Source of the DNA: Ascidia mentula
Lineage: Eukaryota; Chordata; Ascidiacea; Phlebobranchia; Ascidiidae
DNA length: 64,000 bases
Direction: 5' to 3'
Assembly: GCA_947561715.1 (NCBI GenBank)
Contig: OX387203.1
Location: forward strand, 5,580,001 to 5,644,000
Positions within the stretch are counted from its first letter, which is position 1, and the number at the start of each line of letters is the position of its first letter. Below are positions 37,449 to 49,680 of this stretch, piece by piece. Made by a program: the position numbers and the translations under genes. The notes below the pieces were generated by a model, which saw nothing but the letters and a program-made list of their open reading frames with translations, did no database searches and was not told the origin of the DNA.

Positions 37449-38878
37449 TAAGGTGCTATTCTTGCAGCCAGGCATTATAATTAATAGGAAATTATAAACG
37501 CTCTGCTGCATTTAAAATGCTTTTAGAAAAGCTATAAACCACTAAAATTTTGACAACTTTTCCTGAAAATTGTTACATTAAACTGGGAGACCTGGTAAGA
37601 CCAAATTGGCAAGGAAGCTAACTACGACCACTAGATGTGCTCGAGATTCACTAAAAAATGAATTTCAGGGAAATTTTGCTACGAAAATCAAAGAAATGTC
37701 CAACCGTTATTTGGCATCGTTTGAATGTTTCGATTAGTAAAATTGTAATCCTGTTTAAAAATAGTCCTCAAGACACTAAGTCTAGAGAATATGATCTTGA
37801 TGCTCGAGAAAATTTAGCAAAATCATATACACCAGTTAACGATCGTTTCGTCACTGTAACAATTCAGTTTGTCATCGCTGGGTAGAAGGCAATGCACATT
37901 TAATTAACACCGACGTTACCACAAACAAAGTCATTTCCCAGAATTGGAGCGACGTCTTTCCGTTTTGCGTATTGTCAATCTGTTTGCACTGAATATGTCC
38001 AGTTGCCAGCAATATGAGAAAGCTTTGATAAAACTCAGACGTATTCAATGCAATAAGTGCCGGTTTAACATAGCAACGTAAATGTGACCATCATATATTA
38101 TTTCTCTAGGTTTAATGCTCGTGGCTGACTAGTTGTCCAGGAAGGGCACCTTGAGGTTAATGCACAAACAAAGACTTAATGTTGTGATACTAGCACGGTG
38201 AAGTATTCTTAAACCCAATTACCCGGACACATGCCGAATTTAGAATTGAATCTCCATAAAATTTGAATTCAAAGAAAATTACACTCAATGACTGGCTTTT
38301 AATGGCTTCTCCAAGCATTTCCAATTAACGTTATTAATTCCCGTCCATTCATTGCCTTCGTGTGTACAGGCAAGCGATGGCAACATTTTATTGTTGATCA
38401 TAAGTATAATTATACCAGTTTACTTGTGATAAAACAATTTACTTAACAATTTTTTAATGTGGCATATAAGCCAATGGCACTTGACAGACTTCTTGATACT
38501 TCGAACCCTTTTCTATTCTCGCCAACGTCACAACAGCACCCTTATTAATAAGACCGGTTGTAGAAAAACATTATGCAGAGCTATATAGGTCGCCGGTGAC
38601 GAAGAAAAACGTCACGTATCTGTTGTGTTTGACGTCACGGACTGAACGCTTAAACCGCAGAACACCGAATTGCAGCCAGCGGTTGACGCTTGCTATAAGG
38701 TCTGTGTCGCTTGGTAAGGTAAGGGTCTGTGTCAACTGTCTACCCACGTATTAGATCAGACCTTTCCTGTGTGTGACGTCCATATGCTTTGTACACAGTA
38801 CGTTTCCTCCATCTTATACGTTTCAGTGGTTGTGGTCTTGTCACCCAAATACCATTTCTACAAGCTACATCAATGTAA

Positions 38879-39030
38879 TACTGAGGTCGTCAATATCTTA
38901 TAAGAATTAGTACAGAAACAAATGTGATTATAAAACACACAACTCTAACGCATATAAATTGCCCTGATACATGGCTTGTATACTGAGGTAGTCAATATCA
39001 CATAGAAATTAGTATGAAAACGAATGTACA
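38879..39030. repeat. Diverged direct repeat, period about 100 bp
   Basis: A block starting TACTGAGGTCGTCAATATC recurs about 100 bases on as TACTGAGGTAGTCAATATC, followed in both by GAAATTAGTA-like sequence. Confidence 0.6.
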
Positions 39031-39843
39031 AGTATTGCTCTGTCTCATGGGCTTGCAAAATCTTTTTAAGTGCATTTTAGGTCGGTTGTTGTCGATACTT
39101 TTTTTTTTTAAATTGAATTTTATTCAACATATCTTTTCTAAGCTGTGATTGAGGACCTGCTGGCTACACCATAATACAATTGAGACCTTCTAAATCGAAT
39201 TCAACCAAAAGAGTAATCAACTATTTGAAATTGTGTTTCCACTCATGCTTATAAGAGTGAATTATTTGTAAGGAATGTTGCAGTGAATAAGAAAGTAAAT
39301 ATACGGCACATGTATAATAGCAGCTTCGGCATTTCGCTTCAGACTTGTACGCTGATTGTTTTTCCACTGTCTTAAATACTAAGCATGTTGAAGCAACATT
39401 CTGCAGTACAAAAGAAAGGTTTGTACATAATACACATTCAATATGGTGTATTAGGCTTACGAACGTATGTCGGAATATTATGGGATAAACATATGTATGA
39501 GTCAAAGCAATATTTCATTCTTCTAAATGAAAAATGTTTTTGTCTTTGCAGCATATGTAGCATTACGATGGCTATTATTTGGTTGTACACGGCCTCTCAA
39601 TGCATAGTCAGGGAGGGACAACAGGGCCATTGCCCATGAAATACATAGAGAAAGATTTGTAAGTTTGTATTTTAAACATGCCCTTTGTATCAAAATAATT
39701 TGTCCAAGTAGTTTTCTGGTGCATGTGAGCGGAGTTTTAACCGTAAATACAGTTACTTACCCAAACCTACAAATTATTTGCCCCCTATACTAAAATATCG
39801 GCCTGTCTGCGCCACTGTCGTCTTATGTATAAATTTTCTTGTC

Positions 39844-39904
39844 ATATAGACTTGAGACACTTGCTTGCTGTGTCTTTAGGCATCACTTCTAAGGTTAAAG
39901 AAAT
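39844..39904 (+). repeat. 61 bp direct repeat, left
   Basis: It matches 40101-40161 at 60 of 61 positions. The pair brackets copy 1 of the 195 bp repeat exactly. Confidence 0.85.
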
Positions 39905-40099
39905 ATTCCCTAATTTAATTATGTCTGTAAGCTCCTGGAACGTGCTGTAATGGCCCTTAGTGAATTTGCTGCTTGAACTGATTACTTGTGTTTCAAAATT
40001 TTGTCAGGATAGTTTAAAACACAAGTCTGGAGAAGAACGTCACCTCGCTGTACCAAATTCGTTTCATTTTCGGTCATTGTGATTTTTATGGCGCATGCT
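39905..40099. repeat. 195 bp dispersed repeat, copy 1
   Basis: It matches 43271-43465 over its full length without gaps and with only about 8-10 substitutions by eye. It is not recognised as a known family and has no open frame, terminal inverted repeats or poly(A). It is unusual in being bounded by 61 bp direct repeats. Confidence 0.8.
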
Positions 40100-40100
40100 T

Positions 40101-40161
40101 ATATAGACTTGAGACACTTGCTTGCTGTGCCTTTAGGCATCACTTCTAAGGTTAAAGAAAT
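40101..40161 (+). repeat. 61 bp direct repeat, right
   Basis: Partner of 39844-39904; the single difference is C for T in the middle. Sequence similarity stops abruptly on both outer sides. Confidence 0.85.
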
Positions 40162-42119
40162 GTTTCATGCTTAGCCTGAATAATATTGTACAAAAGTAGG
40201 TATGTGCAGTCCACAACGTTTGTCTCAATGTAATGCATCAAACTTGGTGAGCGAAACCGGTAAAGTTTGGGAAGCAAATTTCAAACGCACAGAACCAGGG
40301 TTGTTTGTTCGCTGTATGTGCTTTAAACGCTTGCAAATTTCTCAAGAAATTTAGGCCTTGGAGGCCACGTGTTGATCAAAGATCTCGCAACGATAGTTAC
40401 ACCCAGTAACCTTTCAAGCAAAAATGTTGCTTTACTATTTTTCCCAACTTCGGAGCACAGAAGTTTCTGGCTATTTAGCGCAAATTGTATTGTATCACAC
40501 GTGATTTCTTGTTCGGCCACCAGTTTTGTTTGAGACAATGTTGAAAAGTGTAGGTGTGGCAACAAAGCAACAAAGCAACGATGTAACAGTTTCATTTACA
40601 GTTTAGCAATAAAAACAATGTGCTTCTACAGGTTATCTGCAGTCACTAGCACATAGAAGGTTTATGTAAGCCTTATAACACATGATCGAACGGTGGCACA
40701 TTACACAATAAGGGGAGCTTTCGTTTCTGTATAATTTTGAACATCTTGCAATTATTGACCAGTGCAGAAAGAAGTCGTTTCGCAAACTCGCAGGTTTCAT
40801 GTCCGTGTAAGCTCGAATGATTAGCATTGGTTGTCTTATTCCTATAAAATCCTGTGCGTAAATGTTTTAGCAGTATGGGTGTATTACTTCTAAAAATATG
40901 GTGTTCAGAGAACAGAGTGACCACTAAGGAGTGGCATTGTTCATTAATTCAAAGGATCGATCACTTAATTGCCCAAACTTCTTGGCTCAGCAGTTTCTGA
41001 ACTTGTAGGCTAATGGTGGCTTCTCTGTTGCGAAGAAGTGGATAGGTTGCAAGCAGCAGGAACAAACCGCAGGTTTCAAGGCCTATTGTGCTCGACAGCG
41101 AAAACTTGACACGAAGCGTCTCCATTGGTTCGAAGCCATACCTTTATTTGTTTGCCGCTTTCATGTAAATATTTGCTTCAAACCTTGGGCAATGTAAAAG
41201 ACGGCTTATGGTAGTGGTCCTATCGCATTTTGCTTGGCAAACAAATGGAAACTAATAAAAAACAGACATAAATCCGGTTTTAACAGCTTAGTGCTTTGTA
41301 ACTTATCACCAGATTCTAAGGTCACGCACGATGTTATAATGCAAGATTAGCTTGTCACTCTAAAATTAGCGACACTGTTCGCCGACTTGTTGTTCCTAAA
41401 AAATGTATATTATCTTTGTGTGCATATCAGTCGCTTTAGCATCCTATTACAATTGCCAGCAAGTATTTAGTGCTTTGGTTGCTGATGACAATTAAGCCTT
41501 CAATTTCTTGATAATTCGTTTGTGCGAATCGATGAGCAACAATACATAATGTAGCTGTTAACAATAGTCGAAATCGCATGCATCCAAAACCTGACAGCTA
41601 ATAGGACGACATCCTTTAGATGATAACTTACTTGAATTTGAGCGACGGTTCGGGTGTTGTTGCTGCATTTCGCCGTAACTTTAAGGCTTTCTTGCGGTCG
41701 CGGTTACATTCCGTCGCACCAACCTTGAATTCGAACCCTTATACCGTCATCGCAATTGGCTTCAACATCACAATGGATAGCTGTTTGGAATTGTGCTATT
41801 TGTAGCGAATGGATTTACAAAGCATGTGTATCACAAGGCAAATAAAACGGAACTAAAATAAAATGATTGTTTTTTACTTTAAAAATGCCTGCGAGTTTTC
41901 CTTTAAACTTGTATTATTTGGTCCAAAACCATCCCCAAACCTACAAAAGTCTAGTGGTTAGAAGTGAAACAAAGTGGTAAAAGGTGTCAACATTTAAACA
42001 ACAGCTTGTCTTTGGCATTTCAACGGTCTCGGCAATGGCGTGAATGGTTTCAGTAAAACTCAACAGAAAATTCAAACTGCAACGGCAGATATGGTGGAAA
42101 AAACAACGCTCCAAAACCG
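40162..42119. other. Intergenic, nothing recognised
   Basis: No coding signature, RNA gene or repeat seen. Confidence 0.55.
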
Positions 42120-42450
42120 CCCACCTTTAAAATAACTTCGCGCGAGCGCTCGCGTTTTGTGAGAAGGCGGGGAGGGAGTGGGGCGCAATAACGAGACGCG
42201 CGCGTTTGAATAAAAGAAACCAGCGCGGAGGAATGGCGCAGCCGGACGAGAAATGCTCGTTGCTCTCTGCTGGGCGAACGTACAATCGAGCCTGAGGAAA
42301 CGCGATATCCTTTATTCTGTGTTCGTTGGACTGTGTCGCCTCCAGGGCTGCGCTGCATCGATTGGGGCAGAGCAATTCTCGAACGAAGAAGATGCCAACG
42401 CGATCGTTTCTCTTCTGTGTGCAGGTGATTTCAAAAAGTTTCGGGCGGCC
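42120..42450 (+). promoter_or_regulatory. CpG-rich island with a 20-codon open frame, possible promoter or first exon
   Basis: GC and CpG are clearly above the surroundings, including a palindromic GCGCGAGCGCTCGCG. An ATG at 42233 opens MAQPDEKCSLLSAGRTYNRA before a TGA. A GTACAA at 42279 or the CAG|GTGATT near 42423 could act as a donor. No downstream exons were recognised, so a gene here is speculative. Confidence 0.25.
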
Positions 42451-43270
42451 ATGTTGCTTCGCGGGGCCTTCTTTTGTTTTTTCCAGAGAAACGTTGAAAC
42501 CGGTTTAAAGCTGTTTTCGCTTTATTTTGTATTTGCATTTACAAACCAATACGCACACATAACAATACGGTGTTACCTTTCCCTCAATAGCTAACAAGAC
42601 ACCACAACAAAATTAAATTATTACCTTTGAGTTTTGCTGTAGTTTACAAACGAAATTTGTAGGACAGCGCATTTTTGTTTCCTTTTCGGAACATGAATGC
42701 GTGCGTTCACAGTGCTGAAGGACAGCGCATTTTACAGGTTAGTGCCAAACTTCGAAGGGCATTTAGTCCCTGCCATAGTATCTGAGATATTGGCGAAACA
42801 TCTTCAATCAGTTGTAATTAAAAAGTAACCATACAGGATACAAACCATTAGCAACAAAAAATGGTGAATTGTTTTTCAAAAGCACAAAGTTATCTTTCTA
42901 TGATCACAGATATTTCGTTGCTCAATAAACACACATTTTGTTAGGCCGAACAAAAATGTCTACGCAGTTTTTTAAAATCATTTACTTCTTTACTTATATT
43001 GATTGCATTGCATGGCTTGTTGGCTTCAACTACGAAATAAAACTGCCAAAACCCATTGAATTGTTTCTGTATCAACGCTTTAGTATTTCCTAACCCGCCC
43101 AAGCTTTTGTTTCAAAGGATGTAGCTTGTAATGACAATACAGCACTAACGAGGCGTTAAGAGCGGTTGGAACTTCTAAGAAATTGTTTGTGTAACAGCGA
43201 AGATGTCAAATAACGTCTCAACAATTACAACCGGCCTCGTTAGTAACCTCGTCATGGCAAATTACCGAAT

Positions 43271-43465
43271 ATTCCCTAATTTAATTATGTCTGTAAGCTC
43301 TTACAACGTGCTGTAATGGCCCTCAGTGAATTTGCTGCTTGAACTGATTACTTGTGTTTCAAAATTTTGTCAGGATAGTTTAAAACACAAGTCTGGAGAG
43401 AAGCGTCACCTCGCTGTACCAAATTCGTTTCATTTTTGGTCATTGTGATTTTTATGGCGCATGCT
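43271..43465. repeat. 195 bp dispersed repeat, copy 2
   Basis: Same 195 bp as copy 1, starting ATTCCCTAATTTAATTATG and ending GGCGCATGCT. This copy lacks the 61 bp flanking repeats, so those belong to the other locus and not to the repeat itself. Confidence 0.8.
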
Positions 43466-43570
43466 GTGTTGGAAGAGGAAATTTACTGACCATCAAAATA
43501 AAGCCGTTGCCCTATCTGTTTTGACCTAATCGGGACCCTGAGCTTAAAAAAGCGGACCCTACATCCAAAA

Positions 43571-43620
43571 AAAGGGAACCCCGCAGTTTATACATCAAAA
43601 AGGGAACCCCGCAGTTTATA
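43571..43620. repeat. 28 bp period tandem duplication
   Basis: A 22 bp block beginning AAAGGGAACCCC occurs at 43571-43592 and again, identical, at 43599-43620. Related GGACCC/GGAACC motifs lie on either side (43530-43690), suggesting an older, larger array. Confidence 0.7.
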
Positions 43621-44394
43621 TTTTATTTATCAGGTACATGTATTGTATTTATCGGGCCACGCATTTTTCTATTTAATCGGACCCCTCATATCCTCTTGTG
43701 CGCAAGGTCCTGTTGAAAAATAATATGTAACTGGTGTGCCTACATACACACATTGCATGCAGCATTTTTTTATTTACATTCAAAATATCTGGCACTCGTG
43801 AACGAACGGTTTTTGCATTCTAGCTAACATGCTGTTTCGCCAAAGCCCTACTGCATATTAAGACGTGCGGAAACAATGGTTAATCTTGTTGCATATTTGT
43901 TCGTAAAATGGCTGTATAAAACTGTATTTGTAGAACTGCGCAATAAAAGCGCCACTTCACATGCGAAACCAAAACTATACGAATACCTAATTGGGAACTC
44001 TGTTTTTTCTTGATAAATAATTGCCACATATTTTTTTATGGCATAAACATTTGCAGATGTTTTTATTTATCTCTACACATAATGAGCTTTATCCACAGAC
44101 GAATGTTATACGACACAGTAGGTCCAGCAGTTACGTGAGGTCACGTCCTTGTATATAACTATTACGAGCGTCTAGACGCGTTCAATGACCTCAGCTTCTA
44201 GATCGTGCCTTTATATGGAACACCGGACGTGAGAAGCAGGTTAGCACGAGGCCAATCCTAATTTAAACAAACTCTGACGCAAGTTTCGCATCCAGTCGTA
44301 AAAGTTTTCTCGTATACATAAACACAGTGGAAAGAATTGTATGGGGAAACCACAGTAGCATTTCCTTTTGTTTTAACAAATATTTGCCTATTTG

Positions 44395-44481
44395 GTCAGC
44401 ATAGTCGTCTGATAGACACAACAGCTGTACTGATGAGACCTTTTAGGTCGAAACAGTGGCCATCTGTCTGCAGCTTACACA
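44395..44481 (+). mobile_element. Hammerhead-bearing retroposon, copy D (truncated, with TSD)
   Basis: An 87 bp insert between exact 13 bp direct repeats (ATTTGCCTATTTG at 44382-44394 and 44482-44494). It contains only the last 28 or so bases of the shared body, then a complete hammerhead and the six bases TACACA. Loss of the 5' part with retention of the 3' end and a TSD is the pattern expected of target-primed reverse transcription. It fixes the family 3' terminus just past stem I of the ribozyme. Confidence 0.8.
44423..44475 (+). ncRNA. Type I hammerhead ribozyme, all core bases present
   Basis: Stem I AGCTGTA (44423-44429) pairs with TGCAGCT (44469-44475) with one G-U. CTGATGA lies at 44430-44436, stem II GACCT/AGGTC at 44437-44449, GAAA at 44450-44453, stem III ACAG/CTGT with loop TGGCCAT, and the GTC triplet ends at 44468, so cleavage is predicted between 44468 and 44469. 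This is the cleanest plus-strand copy in the window. Confidence 0.88.
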
Positions 44482-44494
44482 ATTTGCCTATTTG

Positions 44495-47400
44495 TTTAAA
44501 ATGTGTTGTTTTAGGGTGAAGTTCTGAAACGCATTTTGTGAAAACATGTTGGGTAGGTAAAGCCTTAAAATAAAAAAAAAGAGTATATATGACAAAAAAC
44601 AGCATTCTTATCGTTGCATCTTTGTTGGATTGTAGTCATTTTCTAACACAATAAAATACGTGATTTTCACACTGAAATAAATAAGGGAAGGGGAACTGTT
44701 TGCCACAGTAACCTTATAAACTTACAAGACACAGTTGATGTGTTTTCTGCGAAACCGAAAGTCTTCTTCGAATTGATTTTCCTGGCGTGTTTGGAGAAAG
44801 TAACTCTGTAAATCCCAGGGATGGGGAAACACTTCAACTCACGGGACAGATATTATAAAAAAATCTTACAGGCGGGCCAGTTGACCACATGAATAAAAAG
44901 TGGACAAAGAATTTCCATATTACACTTTGTAAACTGAGCTATTTACAATGTTTAACGTTTGAAAGTTAACTAGAAAGCAAAAACCTTGCAATGTAATTAC
45001 TGCAGTATAAACGAGGCATAACAAATTTTCTTAAGAGATACTAATTCGTACCAATATTTGGCGATCTAAATTAAATAACCCAACGGGCCAGAAATCGTCT
45101 GCTATTATTACCAACAATTAAACACAGGCGTTACCGAGTTAATTCTCCACATCAAATAGCTGCTGGTGGTGTGCTGGTAAAAGCTTTGCTCTACTTGTGC
45201 CGGTTCCATAAACAATGGAATTTAACACGATGTAAACGTGCTATAATTTGGTGTAAGGTTTGTAAACTGTTTTATTTGCCCAAACTTATTTAAGTTTTGT
45301 TGTTTCATTTGACCTTTTTTTCGTCTTCAATGTATGTTTTCGGTTACATTTAATTTAAGTATCCATCAATAAACAAAAGTTCAAAATTGCTTTAAATGTT
45401 AGCAAATGCCCCAACGAGTTTTTATTGTAACACAAACAATCAAAACTACTATTTACCCCTAATTACAAACAACCGTGTGCTTGTTATTGAATAAAATATC
45501 CAGATGAAATCAGAATCTAACTGGTTGTGTCTGCACGAAACGTGTTCTGTTCAATTAATCGATACAATTGCGGATAGTCGGGTCATGAGAATGTATCATA
45601 CGACCGGTCGAAATCAACAACCAACCAACCAATAGGACCTGATGCGACCCGACGGCTGACGCGGTTATCCGAGATGAAATCATCATTTACACAGGGCACG
45701 TGACTCGATTACCCCATCGGTTTGTTTGGGTTACCTGCTACTCTAAAGTGCAAACGGTGACATTTTCACTGCTGTTGTTTGGCGCAAAAAAGCAGCTTTA
45801 GTGTTTGGGCAAAAAAGGAACAAAAATTACATTCTTCATCTCTTTAGGCAAAAATTTATGGCGATTTTTTTGCAACGCTTACAAATAGCTTACTGGACCT
45901 CAGAGATAATAAAAGTAAAAGCAAGTCTTGTCGCAAAACACAGTAGCTTATGATTTCCAGAAAACCAATATAACAGAAATTTAGGTCACTTAGAATGGGT
46001 CTACTGAAATTATTTCTAATCTTCTACATTAAAGCAGATTAATCTCATCTTAGGGCCGAGGACTTTTACCACCGTATATGTTAATCGCCTGACGTCTGGT
46101 GAAGAAATTAGATTCCGAAGTGGAATTACAGGGATCGTCACGCTCTCAACATGCGACGAAAATAACCTTAAAAACGTAAGCATAGCCCTCCCTTGCCTAC
46201 GTCACTGACGTGGTACGATATGACGATGGGACTGGCTGTTAATCTAAAGGACAAACGAGGGACTAATCTAAAATTAACACATGAAGAAGGGGATGAAAGT
46301 TGTGGCGCATCTGAATTAAAACAAAAGTGAAAAATTGGCGCTTGGAAAGCAAAAAGATGGCCACTTCTGATTACCCGCATCTAACTTTGCGTTTTTGTGC
46401 ATCTTTCTCAACAAAATAGTTCGTCCTATATAATCGAAGAAATAGTGGAGAATCAAAACAAACTCAACATAGAGATTTTTGTATTCATTTCGTTTATGTT
46501 TAGATGCGATTAAACTGACTTCAATATGAAACGTTCTGTTTCCAATTACTGTCTTCCAATCCTAACTAATTTGTGGAGCTGTTAGAAAGACAATGCCCAG
46601 TTCATGTATGGATTCAAGAAAAATTATGGAACCAGTCTTAGGTGCGATTAAATCGCACTTTCACCAGATTGACCCGAGACGAAAAAGACTACATCGAGGC
46701 AATAATGACCTTGATGTTGACTCTCTAAACGGGGCGTTGACATACACGTATGGTGTTTAATCAGATGTACAATATTGATTAAACATTCCGCAAAACTCTG
46801 TATTACAAGCTATGTATTGCTAAGGCTACATAGCTTTTGTGCTATTCCCTACCATGTTTTGGCAATAGACTTTGAACAGGTGGTCGGTGTGCAACAATAG
46901 AAACAATAGTATTTCGTTGCCCAATACTGAAACAATACTATTGGATTGCCCATCACCACAGCTTTAATTTAATATAATTTATTTAGTCACAAAGTGACAT
47001 CCATCGCGTATGAACAGTTAATATGCAACATAAATTGCAAGGACACCGATTAAACCATAATGGTTATCGAGCCAGGTGTCTTAGCTAACTCCTCTATTAT
47101 TAATACGTAGAGATGATGCCACATCTTGAATAAACGGATAGAGGATATCAAAAAGGAACAATATTGTACAAGGTCCAAAATTGTGTGGTCATGCATTTTC
47201 GAGGAGCATCATAGACATGTTTAAGCAATCCACAAACCTTAACATATGGTAGAACAAATGGCACTAAATATAGCGGTTGCTAATATACAACAGATGATAG
47301 GGGCAAAATAAAAATTGTTTGTCTGGTTTCATATTCATAAAAAAAGGATAAAAAAACCCTACGTTTTGTTTGCGATCCAAAAACCAATCGCCAAGTTAAA

Positions 47401-48329
47401 GCAGTTCATGTGCTCCATGCGTAGAGATCAGTGCATTGTATAACCGAGCTTCTGGCGTGGGGAGCTAATGTGGTTGATACCATTGTTAAACTGAGTGATG
47501 ATCAACACTCTGATGAATAGGCTCCGTGGCGTCGAGTGTTTCCTGATCGAAAACCCCACAGTAAGTTTATATCAATCCCAACCAGGCTGCTTGTGTCACA
47601 TATGGGAGTTCCTATATGTTTCTACCTAGCAAAGCTGGCTTGTCTGATGTATAGTTAATATGTGTAGGCTTACTTCCATCCTAAATTTTCCGCCTATTGA
47701 AATGTACATAAATCTGTATTAGATCTAAAGCTAACTCTGAAAGTCACCTTCCTGCACATTGCAAACATTCAGTGGATCCCTTAATACTGTGTGTAGATTG
47801 CTGCACATGTAAAAATGTGAACAATACAACGCGGACAATGTGGAAATTGCACAAATCGGGAAAAAACTCGAAAAAGAAGAAATGAATTCACATGTCTCAC
47901 ATCCTCATGAAGGTTGCTGCATGGTGGCCGAAACGTTGATACAATTAAATTATTGCCAGAAGAGCCGTATTGCATGCAATAAAACATGCCTGTCATCATC
48001 AGGAGTAACTTATGTGTGTAGATGACGGATACGCCCGAATGGCTGCAAAGATGCTTGTTTGTGTGTTGGCAAGTATTTCTGTACGTGGACGAGCATACCA
48101 TCCGCCTTATTATAAAAACAACCCTAAGCTGTATTTGGTGGCTTGAAGTTAATTGTTGAAACCTCTTTGCCCAGGAATTGGTATATTGTCAAATACACAC
48201 AGCTTTTAACATACAGGTGTAAGAAACACATAGCACGTACATATTGGTAGCAAACCAGCCCAGGCAGTTTCATCAAGCAGCAAGGAACTTAAGACGCTGA
48301 ATGATCTTGAACAAAACAATGGAGTATTT
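44495..48329. other. Intergenic, nothing recognised
   Basis: AT-rich and repeat-poor by eye. A weak hammerhead-like string at 47904-47935 was considered and rejected. Confidence 0.55.
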
Positions 48330-48765
48330 TTAAAATATAGTTTCCGTTTGTCCCTTTAAACCCTTAGTTAAAGTTAAAGGTTGTTTAATTGCATTGTACA
48401 GATTGGATACCTTGGCGAACATTTTTAAAGCCCAGTGCATTGGTTTGGGGTACTTTTCAAACACATTCCCTGTTTGTCCAATAAAGCATAGTTTTATTTC
48501 TCTCCCTATTCGAATGCAAATCAGTCAGATTAAACAGATTAGGTGGCTTGGCAAACATTTTTGAACCCCAGTGCATTGGATTGGGGTACTTTTTAAACAT
48601 ATTTTACCACTTGTCTCTTTCCAACCCAAATATCAATCAAGGTTTTATTCGTTTCTTAATTCGAAGCCAAATCAATTGGATTGAACAAATTCGGTGGCTT
48701 GACACATTTATTACCCTAGTGCACTGGATTTAAGTATTTTTCAAACATATTTCCGTTTGCCCTCG
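48330..48765. repeat. Tandem array, three diverged units of about 136-151 bp
   Basis: The CTTGGCGAAC-type block recurs at 48411, 48547 and 48698, each followed by CCAGTGCATTGG or a variant, then TTGGGGTACTTTT or a variant, then a CCGTTTGTCC-like end. Units differ by substitutions and indels, so the array is old. Confidence 0.75.
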
Positions 48766-49436
48766 TCGCGTCTGCAAGACGGTAACCTAACCCACAAAGA
48801 GCAGCGCAAAGCTTTATCAGAAACGTCGACAAAGCGTCAATGATGCGTTGCCACCGTCACCTTTAGTCGGATCCAAGCTAAACACATTTTGTTTACGCAA
48901 CATTTCGGCGTATTTAAACATCGAGTTAAAAAAAACATTGAACACTTGTGCTACCTTGAGTTTCTTGAAAGTATCTTTATGAGGAACAATCGTTTTATGC
49001 TCTAAGTTTTTGAATGCCCTATCATCAAACGAATACTCTGTACGCACAATAAAATAAAATCGTACATTCTTGATAAAGTCACATGAGTCATGTGAAAACA
49101 TTCACGACCTCGAATCTGGCTACAATTCCAGCATTGTGACCCAATGATTAATATGATTACCGATATCACCAGATGATTTCTATGTTACTCCAGATATCAC
49201 AAAGTTGATAATGTCGTTGTATAACTCAAATTTCTGCCATGTGTACCCGTGATACTATAACATGATTATGCCTGAGATATCATCACAATGATAACTCACG
49301 AAACCATTGCGTTTCTTACTAAATCGATGGTGAAGATTAGTTCTTATGTACAAAAATATTGATTTTGTTGATTAATCGTCGTTGCCCCCACATCCGTCGC
49401 TATGTATTTAAGAGAAAAGAACAATTAAATGGGTTT

Positions 49437-49680
49437 CGATAAGCTGCATACAGATGGCCACTGTTTTGACCTATGTGAGGTCTCAACAGTGCAGCTTGGT
49501 GTGACTATTGTTGACGATCTTGGCGGACAAACAGCCAGACAAAGACTTCCACTTTGTGATGACTATACAATCACCGTCATCCGTTGGGCACCAAACTAGG
49601 TGCACCTAAGGTCGAAGCAGTGGCCAACTGTTTGAAGCTTACAGCATTTAAATTATTGGCTTCATGCTTATTTATATAAG
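49437..49680 (-). mobile_element. Hammerhead-bearing retroposon, copy B
   Basis: A 244 bp insertion between exact 12 bp repeats (TTAAATGGGTTT at 49425-49436 and 49681-49692). Its left end is a minus-strand hammerhead (about 49441-49498). The body follows as the reverse complement of the copy A body (matching 31103-31210). The right end carries the distal part of a plus-strand hammerhead and a tail with ATTATTGGC, also seen in copy A near 31278. Both hammerheads are degenerate. Confidence 0.72.
49441..49498 (-). ncRNA. Degenerate hammerhead ribozyme
   Basis: On the minus strand stem I (AAGCTGCA/TGCAGCTT), a four-pair stem II and a GTA triplet are kept. The first core block reads CTGTTGA instead of CTGATGA and the second reads AAAA instead of GAAA. 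Two core substitutions predict loss of activity. Confidence 0.7.

Noticed and set aside
41725-41745. Minus-strand GGTTCGAATTC resembling a tRNA B box
   Set aside because: No A box or cloverleaf arms could be formed around it.
47904-47940. Hammerhead-like string (CTCATGA ... GCCGAAACGTT) on the plus strand
   Set aside because: The first core block has a substitution, stem II lacks the G-C closing pair and helix III is almost absent. It could be a remnant of a Penelope-type ribozyme, but the match is too weak to call.
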